Assembly (NCBI GenBank): GCA_021372515.1
Contig: JAJFUG010000114.1
Coordinates: 1-37,032 of the forward strand
Reading direction: 5' to 3'
From: a bacterium
GTDB lineage: Bacteria; Gemmatimonadota; Glassbacteria; GWA2-58-10
DNA length: 37,032 nucleotides
How positions within the stretch are numbered: the first letter of the stretch is position 1; every line of letters starts with the position of its first letter. Below, in pieces: positions 24,508 through 32,997 of this stretch. The position numbers and the translations under genes were made by a program. A model generated the notes under the pieces. That model made no database searches. It had not been told where the DNA came from and saw only the letters and a program-made list of their open reading frames with translations.

Positions 24508-26538
24508 TCAGCTCTCCAGCCCGGCGAAAGCCAGCACCTCGGGCGGCATGTCGGCCGAGCGGGCGAGAAGGCTCTCCAGGCTCTCGGGCTTGGGGCTGGC
24601 ATACAGGGCCGCCACCAGGACCGTGTCCCCCGGCGCGATCCGCGCGCTCACCGCGGCCTGAGCGGCCCGCGGGTAGAAACTGTTCAGGTCCTCGCGCCCC
24701 TCGAACCCGCCCAGGGCGACATGCTCGTTGAACCCGAACGCGGCCCGCGCGAATACAACCTTGCCCTCCTTGTTACGCGCCCACTCCCAGACCTGGCCGC
24801 TCTGGGTCTCGGCAGCCTCCTCCAACTCCAGGCCCAGGGAGTAGGTGTGCTCGGCCGCGCTCAGGTAGCCGCGCCCGCCCGCATAGTGCACCCGGTGGGC
24901 GCGCCACTCCAGCTCGCCCTCCAGCCAGAGCAGGCTCTCAACACTAAGCTTGGCCTCGCCCGCCTCGCAGCTCCAGCTCCAGCGCAGGCCCTTGCCCCCG
25001 GCCAGCACCTCGCCCGTGAAACCGCTCTGACGGCGCCCATAGGCCCCCGCCTCGCCGCTGAAAGTGAGCATGCAGTCCGGGGCCACGCGCTCCCCAACCA
25101 TGCCGACATTCCAGGGGAAATGCGAGGACCAGCCGAAATTGTAGTACTTGTTCTCGTAGTGCTGGTCGCAGCGGGCGGCCCAGAGACGCACCTGGCCCGA
25201 CTCCCGGCTGCCGTCAAGAAGAAGCCCGGCCGGGGCGATCTCACGCCGGAAATCCCCCTGCTCCACCGGCAGCGGCGCCTCGGGTGCGCTCCAGAACGGG
25301 TCATCCGGCCCCAGGCTCATGGCATAGAACGCCTGCATGCCCCAGTAGGGGTGGCCGTGGTTGATATAGCTTTCGCAGATGTCGTGATTGGAATGCGGGG
25401 TGAGGCTTTCGCGCAGCTTGCCGTTTTCGCTGTCCCAGGCCCCGGCCTCCCAGAGGAAAGCCAGGTTCCGGTTGCAGATACGCCGCAGCAGCCCTGTCGA
25501 TAGAGGCCAGAGGCCCAGGCCGTGGGCCAGGGTGAGCGGGGTGAGCACGGCCCAGCGGTAGGCCAGCGAGCGCCCCATGAGCACATGGCTGCCGTTGCCG
25601 CCGAAAAAGTACGGGGTGCTCTCCAGGAACTGGGCCAGGCGTTCACGGTAGCGCGCGCGAATGTCCGGGAACCTCTCTCCCACCAGGGCATCCAGGTACA
25701 GGCTGTGCGAGGCGAAAACCCAGAAATTGTAGTAGTCGTAGGCCTCGCCGTGGCTGCTGTCGCTGTACCAGCCCGCGCCGCGGTACATGCTGTCGATAGC
25801 CGCCAGGTCCTCGCGCATCGGGGCCTCATCCCCGGAGAACTCGCTCCAGCGCTCGCTCAGGGCGATCCGCGCCGCCTGGTTGACCGCGCTGAACAGGGCC
25901 CAGTTGTTCGTGCGGGTGGGCACCACGGTGCAACTGGCCAGCCAGTTATGGATGTTTTTCCGTTGGGACAGGCTGAACCGCTCCAGCACTTTGTCCCGGG
26001 CCAGCCAGAGGCTCCAGGCCACAATGGAGCTTTCCACCTGGCGCTGGTTCCAGTCCTTGGTGGAGGGGTACTCCCAGAAATCCTTACTCGTGGGGTCGGT
26101 GGCCGCGCCGAGCGCCCGGACAAACACCTCCTCCAACTCCCATCTTTTCCCCTCCACCTCCAGAGAGGCCCCGCCCTGGGGCGCGACAATCCGGGCGGCC
26201 AGGGCCGGCAGCATGCGGGTGACCGAGTCGCAGGTGAGCCCGCGCGCGGTGACAAAATTGTTCAGGTGCGTGCCCTGGGGGTACTCGCAGACCGCGAAGG
26301 TGTCGCTGGTCTTGAGGGCATTGGAGATAAACCCGCGGGTGATTGTCTCGAACACGCCGTTCCAGTAGTCGTAGCCCAGGCCGGAGGGGGCGAACGCGGC
26401 TGCGGCCGTGCTGTCGGCCGGGACAGGCGGGACAGAGGCGCCGCCGGGTGCGCCGCGCCCGCAGGCCAGAAAACCCAGCGCACCGCCGGCGGTGGCGCCC
26501 AGGAACTCGCGTCGATTCATATCGGTTCGGGCTGTCAT
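24508..26538 (-). CDS. Tat-exported DUF2264 protein
   Basis: A protein of about 676 residues. Near the N terminus is a twin-arginine signal (NRREFLGATAGGALGFLAC), with a Cys that makes an imperfect lipobox, so periplasmic or lipid-anchored location is likely. The rest matches DUF2264, an alpha/alpha-toroid family thought to act on polysaccharides: WNQRQVESSIVAWSLWLARD, TRTNNWALFSAVNQAARIAL, SSHGEAYDYYNFWVFASHSL, GRSLAYRWAVLTPL and HPYWGMQAFYAMSLG, then a beta-rich C-terminal half. No catalytic residues are established for the family. Starts at 26556, 26538 and 26520 are in frame; 26538 has AGAGAG six bases ahead and 26520 is the shortest Tat start. The leader element copy 2 lies immediately upstream. 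Confidence 0.8.
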   Translation of the reverse strand: MTARTDMNRREFLGATAGGALGFLACGRGAPGGASVPPVPADSTAAAAFAPSGLGYDYWNGVFETITRGFISNALKTSDTFAVCEYPQGTHLNNFVTARGLTCDSVTRMLPALAARIVAPQGGASLEVEGKRWELEEVFVRALGAATDPTSKDFWEYPSTKDWNQRQVESSIVAWSLWLARDKVLERFSLSQRKNIHNWLASCTVVPTRTNNWALFSAVNQAARIALSERWSEFSGDEAPMREDLAAIDSMYRGAGWYSDSSHGEAYDYYNFWVFASHSLYLDALVGERFPDIRARYRERLAQFLESTPYFFGGNGSHVLMGRSLAYRWAVLTPLTLAHGLGLWPLSTGLLRRICNRNLAFLWEAGAWDSENGKLRESLTPHSNHDICESYINHGHPYWGMQAFYAMSLGPDDPFWSAPEAPLPVEQGDFRREIAPAGLLLDGSRESGQVRLWAARCDQHYENKYYNFGWSSHFPWNVGMVGERVAPDCMLTFSGEAGAYGRRQSGFTGEVLAGGKGLRWSWSCEAGEAKLSVESLLWLEGELEWRAHRVHYAGGRGYLSAAEHTYSLGLELEEAAETQSGQVWEWARNKEGKVVFARAAFGFNEHVALGGFEGREDLNSFYPRAAQAAVSARIAPGDTVLVAALYASPKPESLESLLARSADMPPEVLAFAGLES

Positions 26539-26572
26539 CGAGGGCTCTCTGAACATTTTTTAAAGAAATATT

Positions 26573-26796
26573 GTCCTTTCGGTCTTGCCCGAAAGGACCA
26601 AAGGGCGTGGGGGCCGCGAACTCGTCCCGGCCACATCTCCCCTTCAATCTGTAGTGTTCGCGGCTCTTTGATTCCGCTCCCGTGTTGCAGCGGCGGCGCT
26701 GACGCGAATCGCCGCCGCACCTTGCGGCTTTTTCAAACCATTTTGTTTCGCAAGCTTTTACGCGCTGCCCCGGCGGGAGGCTCAGACAGGCGCGGC
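26573..26796 (-). promoter_or_regulatory. Putative structured 5' leader element, copy 2
   Basis: Read on the minus strand this repeats the layout of 1-221. Block F is 26796-26763 (33 of 34 bases identical), block D is 26720-26691 (hairpin arms GCGGCGGCG/CGCCGCCGC), block C is 26680-26670 (GGAGCGGAATC) and block B is 26627-26609 (19 of 19 identical). It ends in a perfect 10-bp hairpin, GTCCTTTCGG at 26573-26582 with CCGAAAGGAC at 26589-26598. The spacer between F and D is 42 bases here and 41 in copy 1, although its sequence has diverged. The element ends 16 bases before the first possible start codon (26556) of the DUF2264 gene. Purely palindromic repeats do not explain such block-and-spacing conservation; an RNA leader does. 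Confidence 0.55.
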
Positions 26797-26856
26797 CCCC
26801 GAAACAGGCGGCCTGGAAGCCGCTGGAAGGTCACAAAGACTGTTTAACCTAACCAC

Positions 26857-26884
26857 ATTATTATCACACGAGTCCTATTCACAA
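26857..26884 (-). promoter_or_regulatory. Weak candidate promoter ahead of leader copy 2
   Basis: On the minus strand TTGTGA (26884-26879) is followed after 15-16 bases by TAATAAT (26863-26857). The spacing is short of ideal and the -35 is only partial. Transcription starting near 26850 would run through the whole leader and into the DUF2264 gene. Support is positional plus weak consensus. Confidence 0.25.
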
Positions 26885-26898
26885 GCTCCAACAAGGCG

Positions 26899-26932
26899 AA
26901 TCCCCCTCGATCCCCCTTTGGGAAAGGGGGAG
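26899..26932. repeat. Dispersed hairpin repeat, second copy
   Basis: AATCCCCCT, a short variable centre, then a hairpin with perfect arms CCCCCTTT/AAAGGGGG (26912-26919 with 26923-26930). It is the same unit as at 22646-22680. It lies 19 bases past the end of the 1322-residue protein gene and could serve as that gene's transcript-end hairpin, though no T-tract is obvious. Confidence 0.65.
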
Positions 26933-26950
26933 GCCAGGGCCCGGCCGGGC

Positions 26951-29900
26951 TCAAATCCCCTCGCTCAGCTTGCGCAGGCGCTCGATGTCCATGCCGGGGC
27001 GGTAGACCTGGCTGACCACATTTTCGGCAAAGGCGTTCTCGGCCGCCCGCACCCAGTCGCGCACTTCCTCGCCCCGCTCGACAAGCTTCTTCACCTCCTC
27101 GGCCAGTTGCGGGTTGCCGCAACCCTCGGCGGCGCGCAGCGTGCTCTCGGTGAACTTGCGGAACAGGGGAAGGTCGCGGTCCTCGGTCTTGACGTGGCTC
27201 ATCATGTAGAACAGCTCGTTGACCAGCACCTGGTACTTTTTCTTGCGCTCGGCGTTGAAATCCAGCTTGGCCAGGCCGAGGATGCGCTGGACCAGGCCCT
27301 CCAGGGCCACGTAGACCCGTCCCCTCACCACCAGGATCTTGTACTCCAGCGACAGCGGGTCGTCGTATTTCTGCAGCTCCTGGCAGAACCCGATCAGGGT
27401 CTTGTCGGCGTTGGTCTGACTGCGGGCTAGGTCGGCGCTGCGTTTCTGCTTCAGGTAGTTGGCGTTGTACTCGTTCACGCAGTTGCGCACGCTTTCCACC
27501 GAGGGCGCGATGCGCTTGACCGCCTCGATCTCCTTGCCGAACACCGACTTGTTCTTGTTCAGGTCCTTGATCATCTCGAGCAGCTCGCCCACCACCGAGC
27601 CGATCACCCGCAGGATGTCGTCCAGGCGCTCGGGGTCGAAGGTGATGCTGTTTTCCTTGTCCGGGACGAAGAAGGCGTGGAGCTGGCCCAGGGCGCCCGA
27701 GATTTTCTGGGTCATGCGCTCGGCGAACTCCTCGAACATGGTCTTCTCGGGCACGTGCTGCTTGGAGGCGGTCAGCTTTTCGCGGAACTGCTCGCCGCGG
27801 CCCACCAGGTGGTCGGCCAGCTGGTCGGCGATGGAGATCACGGCGTGCAGCATCTTGGGCACGTCGTTGAGCGTGATCAGCGGCACGTCCATCTTGCCGA
27901 ACACCGAGGCGCTGATCTTCTCCTCGCCCTCGGGCTTCCAGACCGTGTATTCCTCGCCGCTCTCGACCACGGTGGGGGCTTTCTTGAGCGTGCCGGCGAT
28001 GTTCTGCAGCGGGATGATCAGCTTGCGGTCGAGCAGCTCGCGGGCCAGCACGTTGAGGTAGATGCGCAGGTCGTTGGGGTGCTGGCAGCTCTGGATGACG
28101 AGCTGGCTGCGCTTCAGGCGGTTGATCTCGGCCAGGGCGGCGCTGATGTTCATGCTCATGGCGTCGCGCAGGCCGGTCGGAATTTTCGGGCTTTCCAGCT
28201 TGATCCCGCGCGAGTTGCGCGCCAGGGTGTTGATCACGGCCTCGATGTGCTCGACAATCTTCTTGGTTGCCTCGATCTGCTCCACCTTGACCAGCCCGGC
28301 CCGGCTGCTCAGCTGTTTCTGGGCGATCAGCTCGATCAGGCCCTGCAGGGTGACCACATAGGTGCTGTTCAGGGTGACCAGGATCGAGTGTATCTCGTAG
28401 AGCGGGACCTCCACGTTCTCCTTTTCCACCTCCACCTGTTCCTCGATGACCTCGACCCGCTGAAGGGCCTCCCGGCTTTTCTGCAGCACGCTGTCGGTCT
28501 TGCGCATCAGCTGGGCCACATCCTGCTGTTCCTCGCTCAGGGAGTGGACTATGTCGCGGATGAAATAACCGGCCGAGCGGATGTTGGAGACGATCTGGTC
28601 GCGGCGCATGATCGGCACGCGCCTCTCGTAGCCCTCCTCGCGCAGGCGCGCGAAGAAATGGGTGATGTTCTCCAGGGACTCGTTCAGGTGCACCACGCTG
28701 CGCCGGCTGACCTTGCGCGCCTCCGAGGGCGCGGCGTCCGGGTCGAAATCGCTGTCGATCATCAGGTGACGGTATTTCTCGTCGAAAGCGCGCTCCTCCT
28801 CGGTCCGCACGCGCTCGGCCTGGGCCTCGCGGTCCTCCTCCTCCTCGCCGCTGTCGCCGGCCTCCTGGAGCAGCACCTGCAACTCGAACCCGATCTTGGG
28901 GAACAGCTCCTTGACTCCCTCCTCCAGCAGAAGGGCGTAGTTGCCGCCGCCCTCCTCGCCCACCGACCCCGTCTCGCCGCTGGCGCTCAGCCCGCTGGTG
29001 TACTGCGACTCCAGACGGCGCTTGTCCAGCTCGCCCACCTGGAACAGCTCGGTGGCCTCCAGTATCCGCTGGAGGATGTATTTCTCCAGCTCGGCCACCC
29101 GTTCCATGAACCGGGCGGTGTGCTCGTGGATGGTCTTGTGCTCCTTCTCCTTCTCACCCTCCATCAGGTTGAACATGATCGGGCTGACAAGAAGGGCCAT
29201 CCCGCCGAAACAGAACTTGATCAGCGGATAGGTGCGCGCAACCCAGGAATACTGCTTGACCTTGACATGGTGGTCCTTATCGCGCTCGTAGGCCGGGTTG
29301 CAGTCGGCGCAGCGGGCCTCGAAATCGGGCTTGTCGAAGCTGAGGATAAGGTTCTCGAACTCCTTGTTGATGTAGCGCGCCGCCTCGATGTAAGTCAGGC
29401 CCTTGTTGGACAGGGTGCGCTGGGTCACGTCCAGGCTCTCGCCGGTGGAGCCGCGCGCGCTGATCTCCACCTCCGATTCGCCCGCCCGCTGGATCGTGAT
29501 CTGCCCGGCGGCGAGCTGGGTCAGGAACTGGACCACGTCGATGGGGCTGATGAAAGCGGCGAGCTTCTCGCGCTCTTTGTTGTCGGTCAGGTTGCTCAGG
29601 CCGTGGGCCACCCGGAAAGCCTGGAGCTGCTGGAACAGGTTGATCGAGCCCTCGCTCAGCGCCTGGCGCAGGAAAGCCAGGTGGCCGGAGATCTGAGTGT
29701 CGAACGACAACTCACGCATGAACTTGTTCAGGCTGTCCATCTTCACCTGGGAGCGTATCTCCTGGGCGATGATCTCCATGTTGCTGCGGCTGACCTCGGT
29801 GCGGATGCCGGGGCGCAGGAATTTCTTGAGCAGTGTGTTGCCCTCCTCCACGCTCTTGCGCTCGGCCAGCATGCGGTTGAGCTGGTAGATCTGGCGGATG

Positions 29901-30919
29901 AGCTGGAAGAGCTTTTCCCGGCGGCGGTCCACGCTGATCGAGCCGGTGTCTTTCTCCTCCATCGGACCGGCGGCAGCCTGCTCGACATATTTCTGCTCCA
30001 GCTCCTGCGGCGATAGCCCCAGGGTCTGGATGGATTCGCGTACTTCCTGGCTCCCCCGGGGGTTCCAGGGGGCGTGACGGTTGATCATGCGGCTGAGCAT
30101 GAAAAACACCAGGTTGTCCGGCTCGTTGAAACTGCGGCTGGCCCACTGGTTGCGGTACCAGTTCAGGCTGGCCAGAAAGATCAGTTTCTCGATGAGCGTC
30201 AGATCCTCCATCTCCTCGGCCAGGTCGAGGGACTCCAGCTTGAGCTGAGCGATGAACGCGTCCTCGATGAACCCCTTGCCGGTGAGGATCGAGTTGGCAT
30301 AGCCCATTTTCTGTTCGAGGGAGTGGAAGAAGTCGCGCACCGTGCGGGCGGCCTCTTGTTTCAGCTCGTCGTCCATCGGCTGGCTGATCAGGCTTTCGAG
30401 CTGCTTGCAGGTGATACGCACCTGCTCGATCACCTTGAGTTCCTCGCGGTAGCGCACCAGGCGATCCTTCTCCTCCTCGGCCGCCTTGCGGGCGCTGGGG
30501 ATGCGGCGGCGGATCTCGTACTGCTTCTCATCCCCGTTGAGCTGCACCCGCAGGCGCTGGCTGATCACCGTGAAGTCGCGTTCCTCGCTCTGGCCGTGGC
30601 GCAGACGGAGCAGGCCGTTCTCGGCCAGCGACTCCATCAGGCGGTCCATCTGCTTGATTTTCTCATCGCGGCGCGCCAGGTGCGGGTTCTGCTTGAGCCG
30701 CACCAGGGCCTGGGTGATCAGGGTGAGGGGCTCTTTCTTTTCGGTGGTGTAGAAACTGCCGAAGACTTTTTCGAGGAAGGTCCTGACGCGGGTGAATATC
30801 AGGCGCTTGTCCTGGAGGGCCACGATCTCGTACTTGCGGGTGCGCTCGATCAGGTCATCCAGAAGGTCATCACCGGCGAGCTCGCGCTCGTCCATTATTT
30901 TCGCTATTTCGAGGCCCAT
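26951..30919 (-). CDS. Large helical protein of unknown function (1322 residues)
   Basis: I do not recognise a family. The chain is rich in Glu, Lys, Arg, Leu and Gln with long amphipathic helices throughout. It includes a Glu-rich stretch near residues 688-705 (GEEEEDREAQAERVR) and a possible coiled coil near 830-850. Around residue 537-551 is CADCNPAYERDKDHH, a C-x2-C followed by His residues that could bind metal. A single hydrophobic segment lies at about 565-585 (LIKFCFGGMALLVSPIMF), the only candidate membrane contact. There is no signal peptide. The ATG at 30919 has TTGGAGAGAG directly ahead. It lies 104 bases downstream of the FapA/DUF342 gene on the same strand, with two small hairpins between, so the two are probably one transcript. 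A structural or scaffolding role is a guess. Confidence 0.75.
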   Translation of the reverse strand: MGLEIAKIMDERELAGDDLLDDLIERTRKYEIVALQDKRLIFTRVRTFLEKVFGSFYTTEKKEPLTLITQALVRLKQNPHLARRDEKIKQMDRLMESLAENGLLRLRHGQSEERDFTVISQRLRVQLNGDEKQYEIRRRIPSARKAAEEEKDRLVRYREELKVIEQVRITCKQLESLISQPMDDELKQEAARTVRDFFHSLEQKMGYANSILTGKGFIEDAFIAQLKLESLDLAEEMEDLTLIEKLIFLASLNWYRNQWASRSFNEPDNLVFFMLSRMINRHAPWNPRGSQEVRESIQTLGLSPQELEQKYVEQAAAGPMEEKDTGSISVDRRREKLFQLIRQIYQLNRMLAERKSVEEGNTLLKKFLRPGIRTEVSRSNMEIIAQEIRSQVKMDSLNKFMRELSFDTQISGHLAFLRQALSEGSINLFQQLQAFRVAHGLSNLTDNKEREKLAAFISPIDVVQFLTQLAAGQITIQRAGESEVEISARGSTGESLDVTQRTLSNKGLTYIEAARYINKEFENLILSFDKPDFEARCADCNPAYERDKDHHVKVKQYSWVARTYPLIKFCFGGMALLVSPIMFNLMEGEKEKEHKTIHEHTARFMERVAELEKYILQRILEATELFQVGELDKRRLESQYTSGLSASGETGSVGEEGGGNYALLLEEGVKELFPKIGFELQVLLQEAGDSGEEEEDREAQAERVRTEEERAFDEKYRHLMIDSDFDPDAAPSEARKVSRRSVVHLNESLENITHFFARLREEGYERRVPIMRRDQIVSNIRSAGYFIRDIVHSLSEEQQDVAQLMRKTDSVLQKSREALQRVEVIEEQVEVEKENVEVPLYEIHSILVTLNSTYVVTLQGLIELIAQKQLSSRAGLVKVEQIEATKKIVEHIEAVINTLARNSRGIKLESPKIPTGLRDAMSMNISAALAEINRLKRSQLVIQSCQHPNDLRIYLNVLARELLDRKLIIPLQNIAGTLKKAPTVVESGEEYTVWKPEGEEKISASVFGKMDVPLITLNDVPKMLHAVISIADQLADHLVGRGEQFREKLTASKQHVPEKTMFEEFAERMTQKISGALGQLHAFFVPDKENSITFDPERLDDILRVIGSVVGELLEMIKDLNKNKSVFGKEIEAVKRIAPSVESVRNCVNEYNANYLKQKRSADLARSQTNADKTLIGFCQELQKYDDPLSLEYKILVVRGRVYVALEGLVQRILGLAKLDFNAERKKKYQVLVNELFYMMSHVKTEDRDLPLFRKFTESTLRAAEGCGNPQLAEEVKKLVERGEEVRDWVRAAENAFAENVVSQVYRPGMDIERLRKLSEGI

Positions 30920-30929
30920 CTCTCTCCAA

Positions 30930-30981
30930 CGGGCGTTAAGCCCGAAACACCCCGGGTGCTTTCGTGCTGCCGCCGGGGTGT
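30930..30981 (-). other. Two small inverted repeats between fapA-like gene and large gene
   Basis: CGGGC/GCCCG (30930-30934 with 30940-30944, loop of five) is followed by ACACCCCGG/CCGGGGTGT (30947-30955 with 30973-30981). They occupy the 104-base gap inside the likely minus-strand operon. There is no T-run on the minus strand, so they may tune expression or RNA stability rather than terminate. Confidence 0.4.
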
Positions 30982-31023
30982 CTGAGGTTCATATTGTCAG
31001 GCAAATGAATGCAGCACCGCCGC

Positions 31024-32427
31024 TCAAGCCCCGGAGACTATCTCCCCGCGGATTTCACGCAGAGTCTGGTTCTCCGCCTGCTCGTTGATCACGCGGGTGA
31101 ACTTGCCGATCGTCACTTTCACTCCGGGGAACAGGGTGCGGTGCACTTTGACATGCGCCTCCTTGTGGCGGGCGATGTCCTGCTGAATACGGTGCGCCTC
31201 CTGCTCCAGCTCCGACTGGTACTTAGGATAATATCGGCTGGTTTCCTGCAACCTTTCGAACAGGGTCTGGTGCTCGGCGCTCAGTTGGCCTTTCATCTTG
31301 GTCTTGAGGACCGAGAAATTGTAGAGCGCCTTTTTCACCTTGTCCTGGTTCTCTTTCACCGTCTTCAGCTCGTCGTCGATCTCCTTCAGACGGTCGAGGA
31401 GCTTGAAATCGACTCCCACGGTCACTTCCGTGGCGGTATAGCTGGTGCTGCCCAGGACCGTGGTGTCGATATTGCACTCGGCCTCGATCCGGCCACCCAT
31501 GATCACGCCCTTGCGGCTGTTGGCGATGACATTTCCGCAGACCCGCACCATGCTGTGCATCAGCTCGCCGCCCACATTCAGGTTGCCGCCGCAGACCACG
31601 TTCTGCCCGTGGACATACTTGACCGTCAGGTCGCCGGTGGTTTTGATCAGGCCCTTGCCCCGGCCGATGAAGCCTTTCTTGACCAGGGCGCTGCCCTCGA
31701 CATCCACCTCCGAGTCCTCCACGCAGCCGCCCACCTCCAGATCACCCACCACGTGCACCTTGAACCCGGCCTTGATATCTCCGCCGATAGCCAGGGAGCC
31801 GACAAAATCCACGTTGCCTGTGTTGAAATCCACGTCCCCCTTGATGATCAGGCGGGGCTGGACCTCCACCAGGTTGGTCTTGTTGAGCGAGACACAGCCG
31901 TTTTCAGCCGCGATCAGCAGGTTGGGGTCTTCGGGGGAGATTTCGGTCTGCGGGCCCTGGGGCAGCAGCCTTTCCCGTCCGCTTTTCGCCTCGACCCGGG
32001 CCCCGGTGACAGTCTCCCCCGCCACACCCTCGGTGGCGGGATGCAGGAGGCAGAGCTGGTCGCCCTTGCTGATCGAGGTGAAAATGGAGACATCGTGGTA
32101 GTCTATCCGCCCGTCCGTGTCTTCCTTGGGCTGGAACTCGCGCTTGTAGTCGAAGAAATACTCTATCCAGGCATCCTGGCCGTTCCGGGGCGGTGTGCTC
32201 TCGGCGACCAGGACCTCCTGGTCGAAACGGCCCTCGTCGAACAACTGCTTGAGCCTGTCCTGGCGCAGCCCGCGCACCACTCCGGCCTTGCGCAGGGCTG
32301 TCATGGCGTCGCCGATGGTCAGCGGCGACTCCATCTTGCCCTCGGGGGTCAGGAACGGAACGTTGATATAACACTCGGTGTCACTATTTCTGTAGCCAAT
32401 TTTTATCTTTTTCCATTCATCAGCCAC
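31024..32427 (-). CDS. FapA/DUF342 family protein
   Basis: A 467-residue cytoplasmic protein. Residues 1-140 form the N-terminal DUF342 domain (DAMTALRKAGVVRGL, FEGRFDQEVLVAEST-like segment at about 68-82). Residues about 175-325 are a right-handed beta-helix of short repeats, visible as GDVDFNTGNVDFVGSLAIGG, GDLEVGGCVEDSEVDVEG and GGNLNVGGELMHSMVRVCG. Residues about 335-430 are a coiled coil (LDRLKEIDDELKTVKENQ). DUF342/FapA proteins occur widely, often near motility, polymer or signalling genes; the polymerising bactofilin-like fold is known but the biochemical role is not settled. It is the first gene of the pair with the 1322-residue protein. Confidence 0.85.
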   Translation of the reverse strand: MADEWKKIKIGYRNSDTECYINVPFLTPEGKMESPLTIGDAMTALRKAGVVRGLRQDRLKQLFDEGRFDQEVLVAESTPPRNGQDAWIEYFFDYKREFQPKEDTDGRIDYHDVSIFTSISKGDQLCLLHPATEGVAGETVTGARVEAKSGRERLLPQGPQTEISPEDPNLLIAAENGCVSLNKTNLVEVQPRLIIKGDVDFNTGNVDFVGSLAIGGDIKAGFKVHVVGDLEVGGCVEDSEVDVEGSALVKKGFIGRGKGLIKTTGDLTVKYVHGQNVVCGGNLNVGGELMHSMVRVCGNVIANSRKGVIMGGRIEAECNIDTTVLGSTSYTATEVTVGVDFKLLDRLKEIDDELKTVKENQDKVKKALYNFSVLKTKMKGQLSAEHQTLFERLQETSRYYPKYQSELEQEAHRIQQDIARHKEAHVKVHRTLFPGVKVTIGKFTRVINEQAENQTLREIRGEIVSGA

Positions 32428-32556
32428 GGCTCGCCTCTGTCACAGCGTTGTGTTTATAATTATCGATCTGTTTAATAATCCGTGTCTGGCAAAAACGTGC
32501 TGCAACTATCCACGAAAATCACGCATTAAGGCATCCCGGCCAACACCGGGTCTATT

Positions 32557-32585
32557 ATTTTACAGGCTAACTCGATTAATTGCAA
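32557..32585 (-). promoter_or_regulatory. Candidate promoter for the fapA-like gene
   Basis: On the minus strand TTGCAA (32585-32580), exactly 17 bases, then TAAAAT (32562-32557). The -10 matches five of six consensus positions and the -35 four of six. The region is AT-rich compared with its surroundings. It would give a leader of about 120 bases with a small CCGG-rich hairpin (arms CCCGG/CCGGG) before the ATG at 32427. The rest of the 232-base gap 32428-32659 shows nothing else. Confidence 0.45.
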
Positions 32586-32659
32586 CAAATAATTACCGTT
32601 CAAAACTCCTGCGCGCGCCCGCCGGCCTCCTTCCCATTGACAGGCGCGCCGGGAATCTC

Positions 32660-32881
32660 TTATTTTGAATCCGGATCGGTTTGCCTTGCCCGCGCTGCCC
32701 GGGCGTGAATCATCAGGGCCAGCCAGAGCAGGGACGCCACCCAGAACACGCTGCGCAGGGTCAGGCGGGCGACCACAGACAGGGCCGCGCCCAGCCAGGA
32801 TTCGAGCAACACATCCGCCAGGCCGGAGCCGATCACCAGCAGCACCAGCAGGTTACGTACACGGTTCAACCATTTGAGCAT
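32660..32881 (-). CDS. Small two-TM membrane protein
   Basis: A 73-residue protein of unknown family. Residues about 8-28 ([19 protein letters not shown]) and 42-61 ([18 protein letters not shown]) are hydrophobic helices; the tail is Arg-rich and should stay in the cytoplasm. The ATG at 32881 has GGGGAG seven bases ahead, a much better site than the longer reading to 32923. It is divergent from the decarboxylase-like gene at 32998, so the two may share the intervening 116 bases as a regulatory region. Confidence 0.6.
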   Translation of the reverse strand: MLKWLNRVRNLLVLLVIGSGLADVLLESWLGAALSVVARLTLRSVFWVASLLWLALMIHARAARARQTDPDSK

Positions 32882-32997
32882 ATCAATCTCCCCGGAACAG
32901 TCCCCGGCTCCCCCGAACTCCACCGCGCAGTGCGGAGGCCCTCCCGGTGCAGCGGGACCGGGACAGCCGGCTCAACCCGAGCATGGAGCAACCAAAG

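Noticed and set aside
27677-30016. A 779-residue open frame on the + strand
   Set aside because: It is exactly antisense to the 1322-residue gene. Its composition (Leu-, His-, Gln-, Asp-rich, no domain pattern) is what a reversed GC-rich gene gives.
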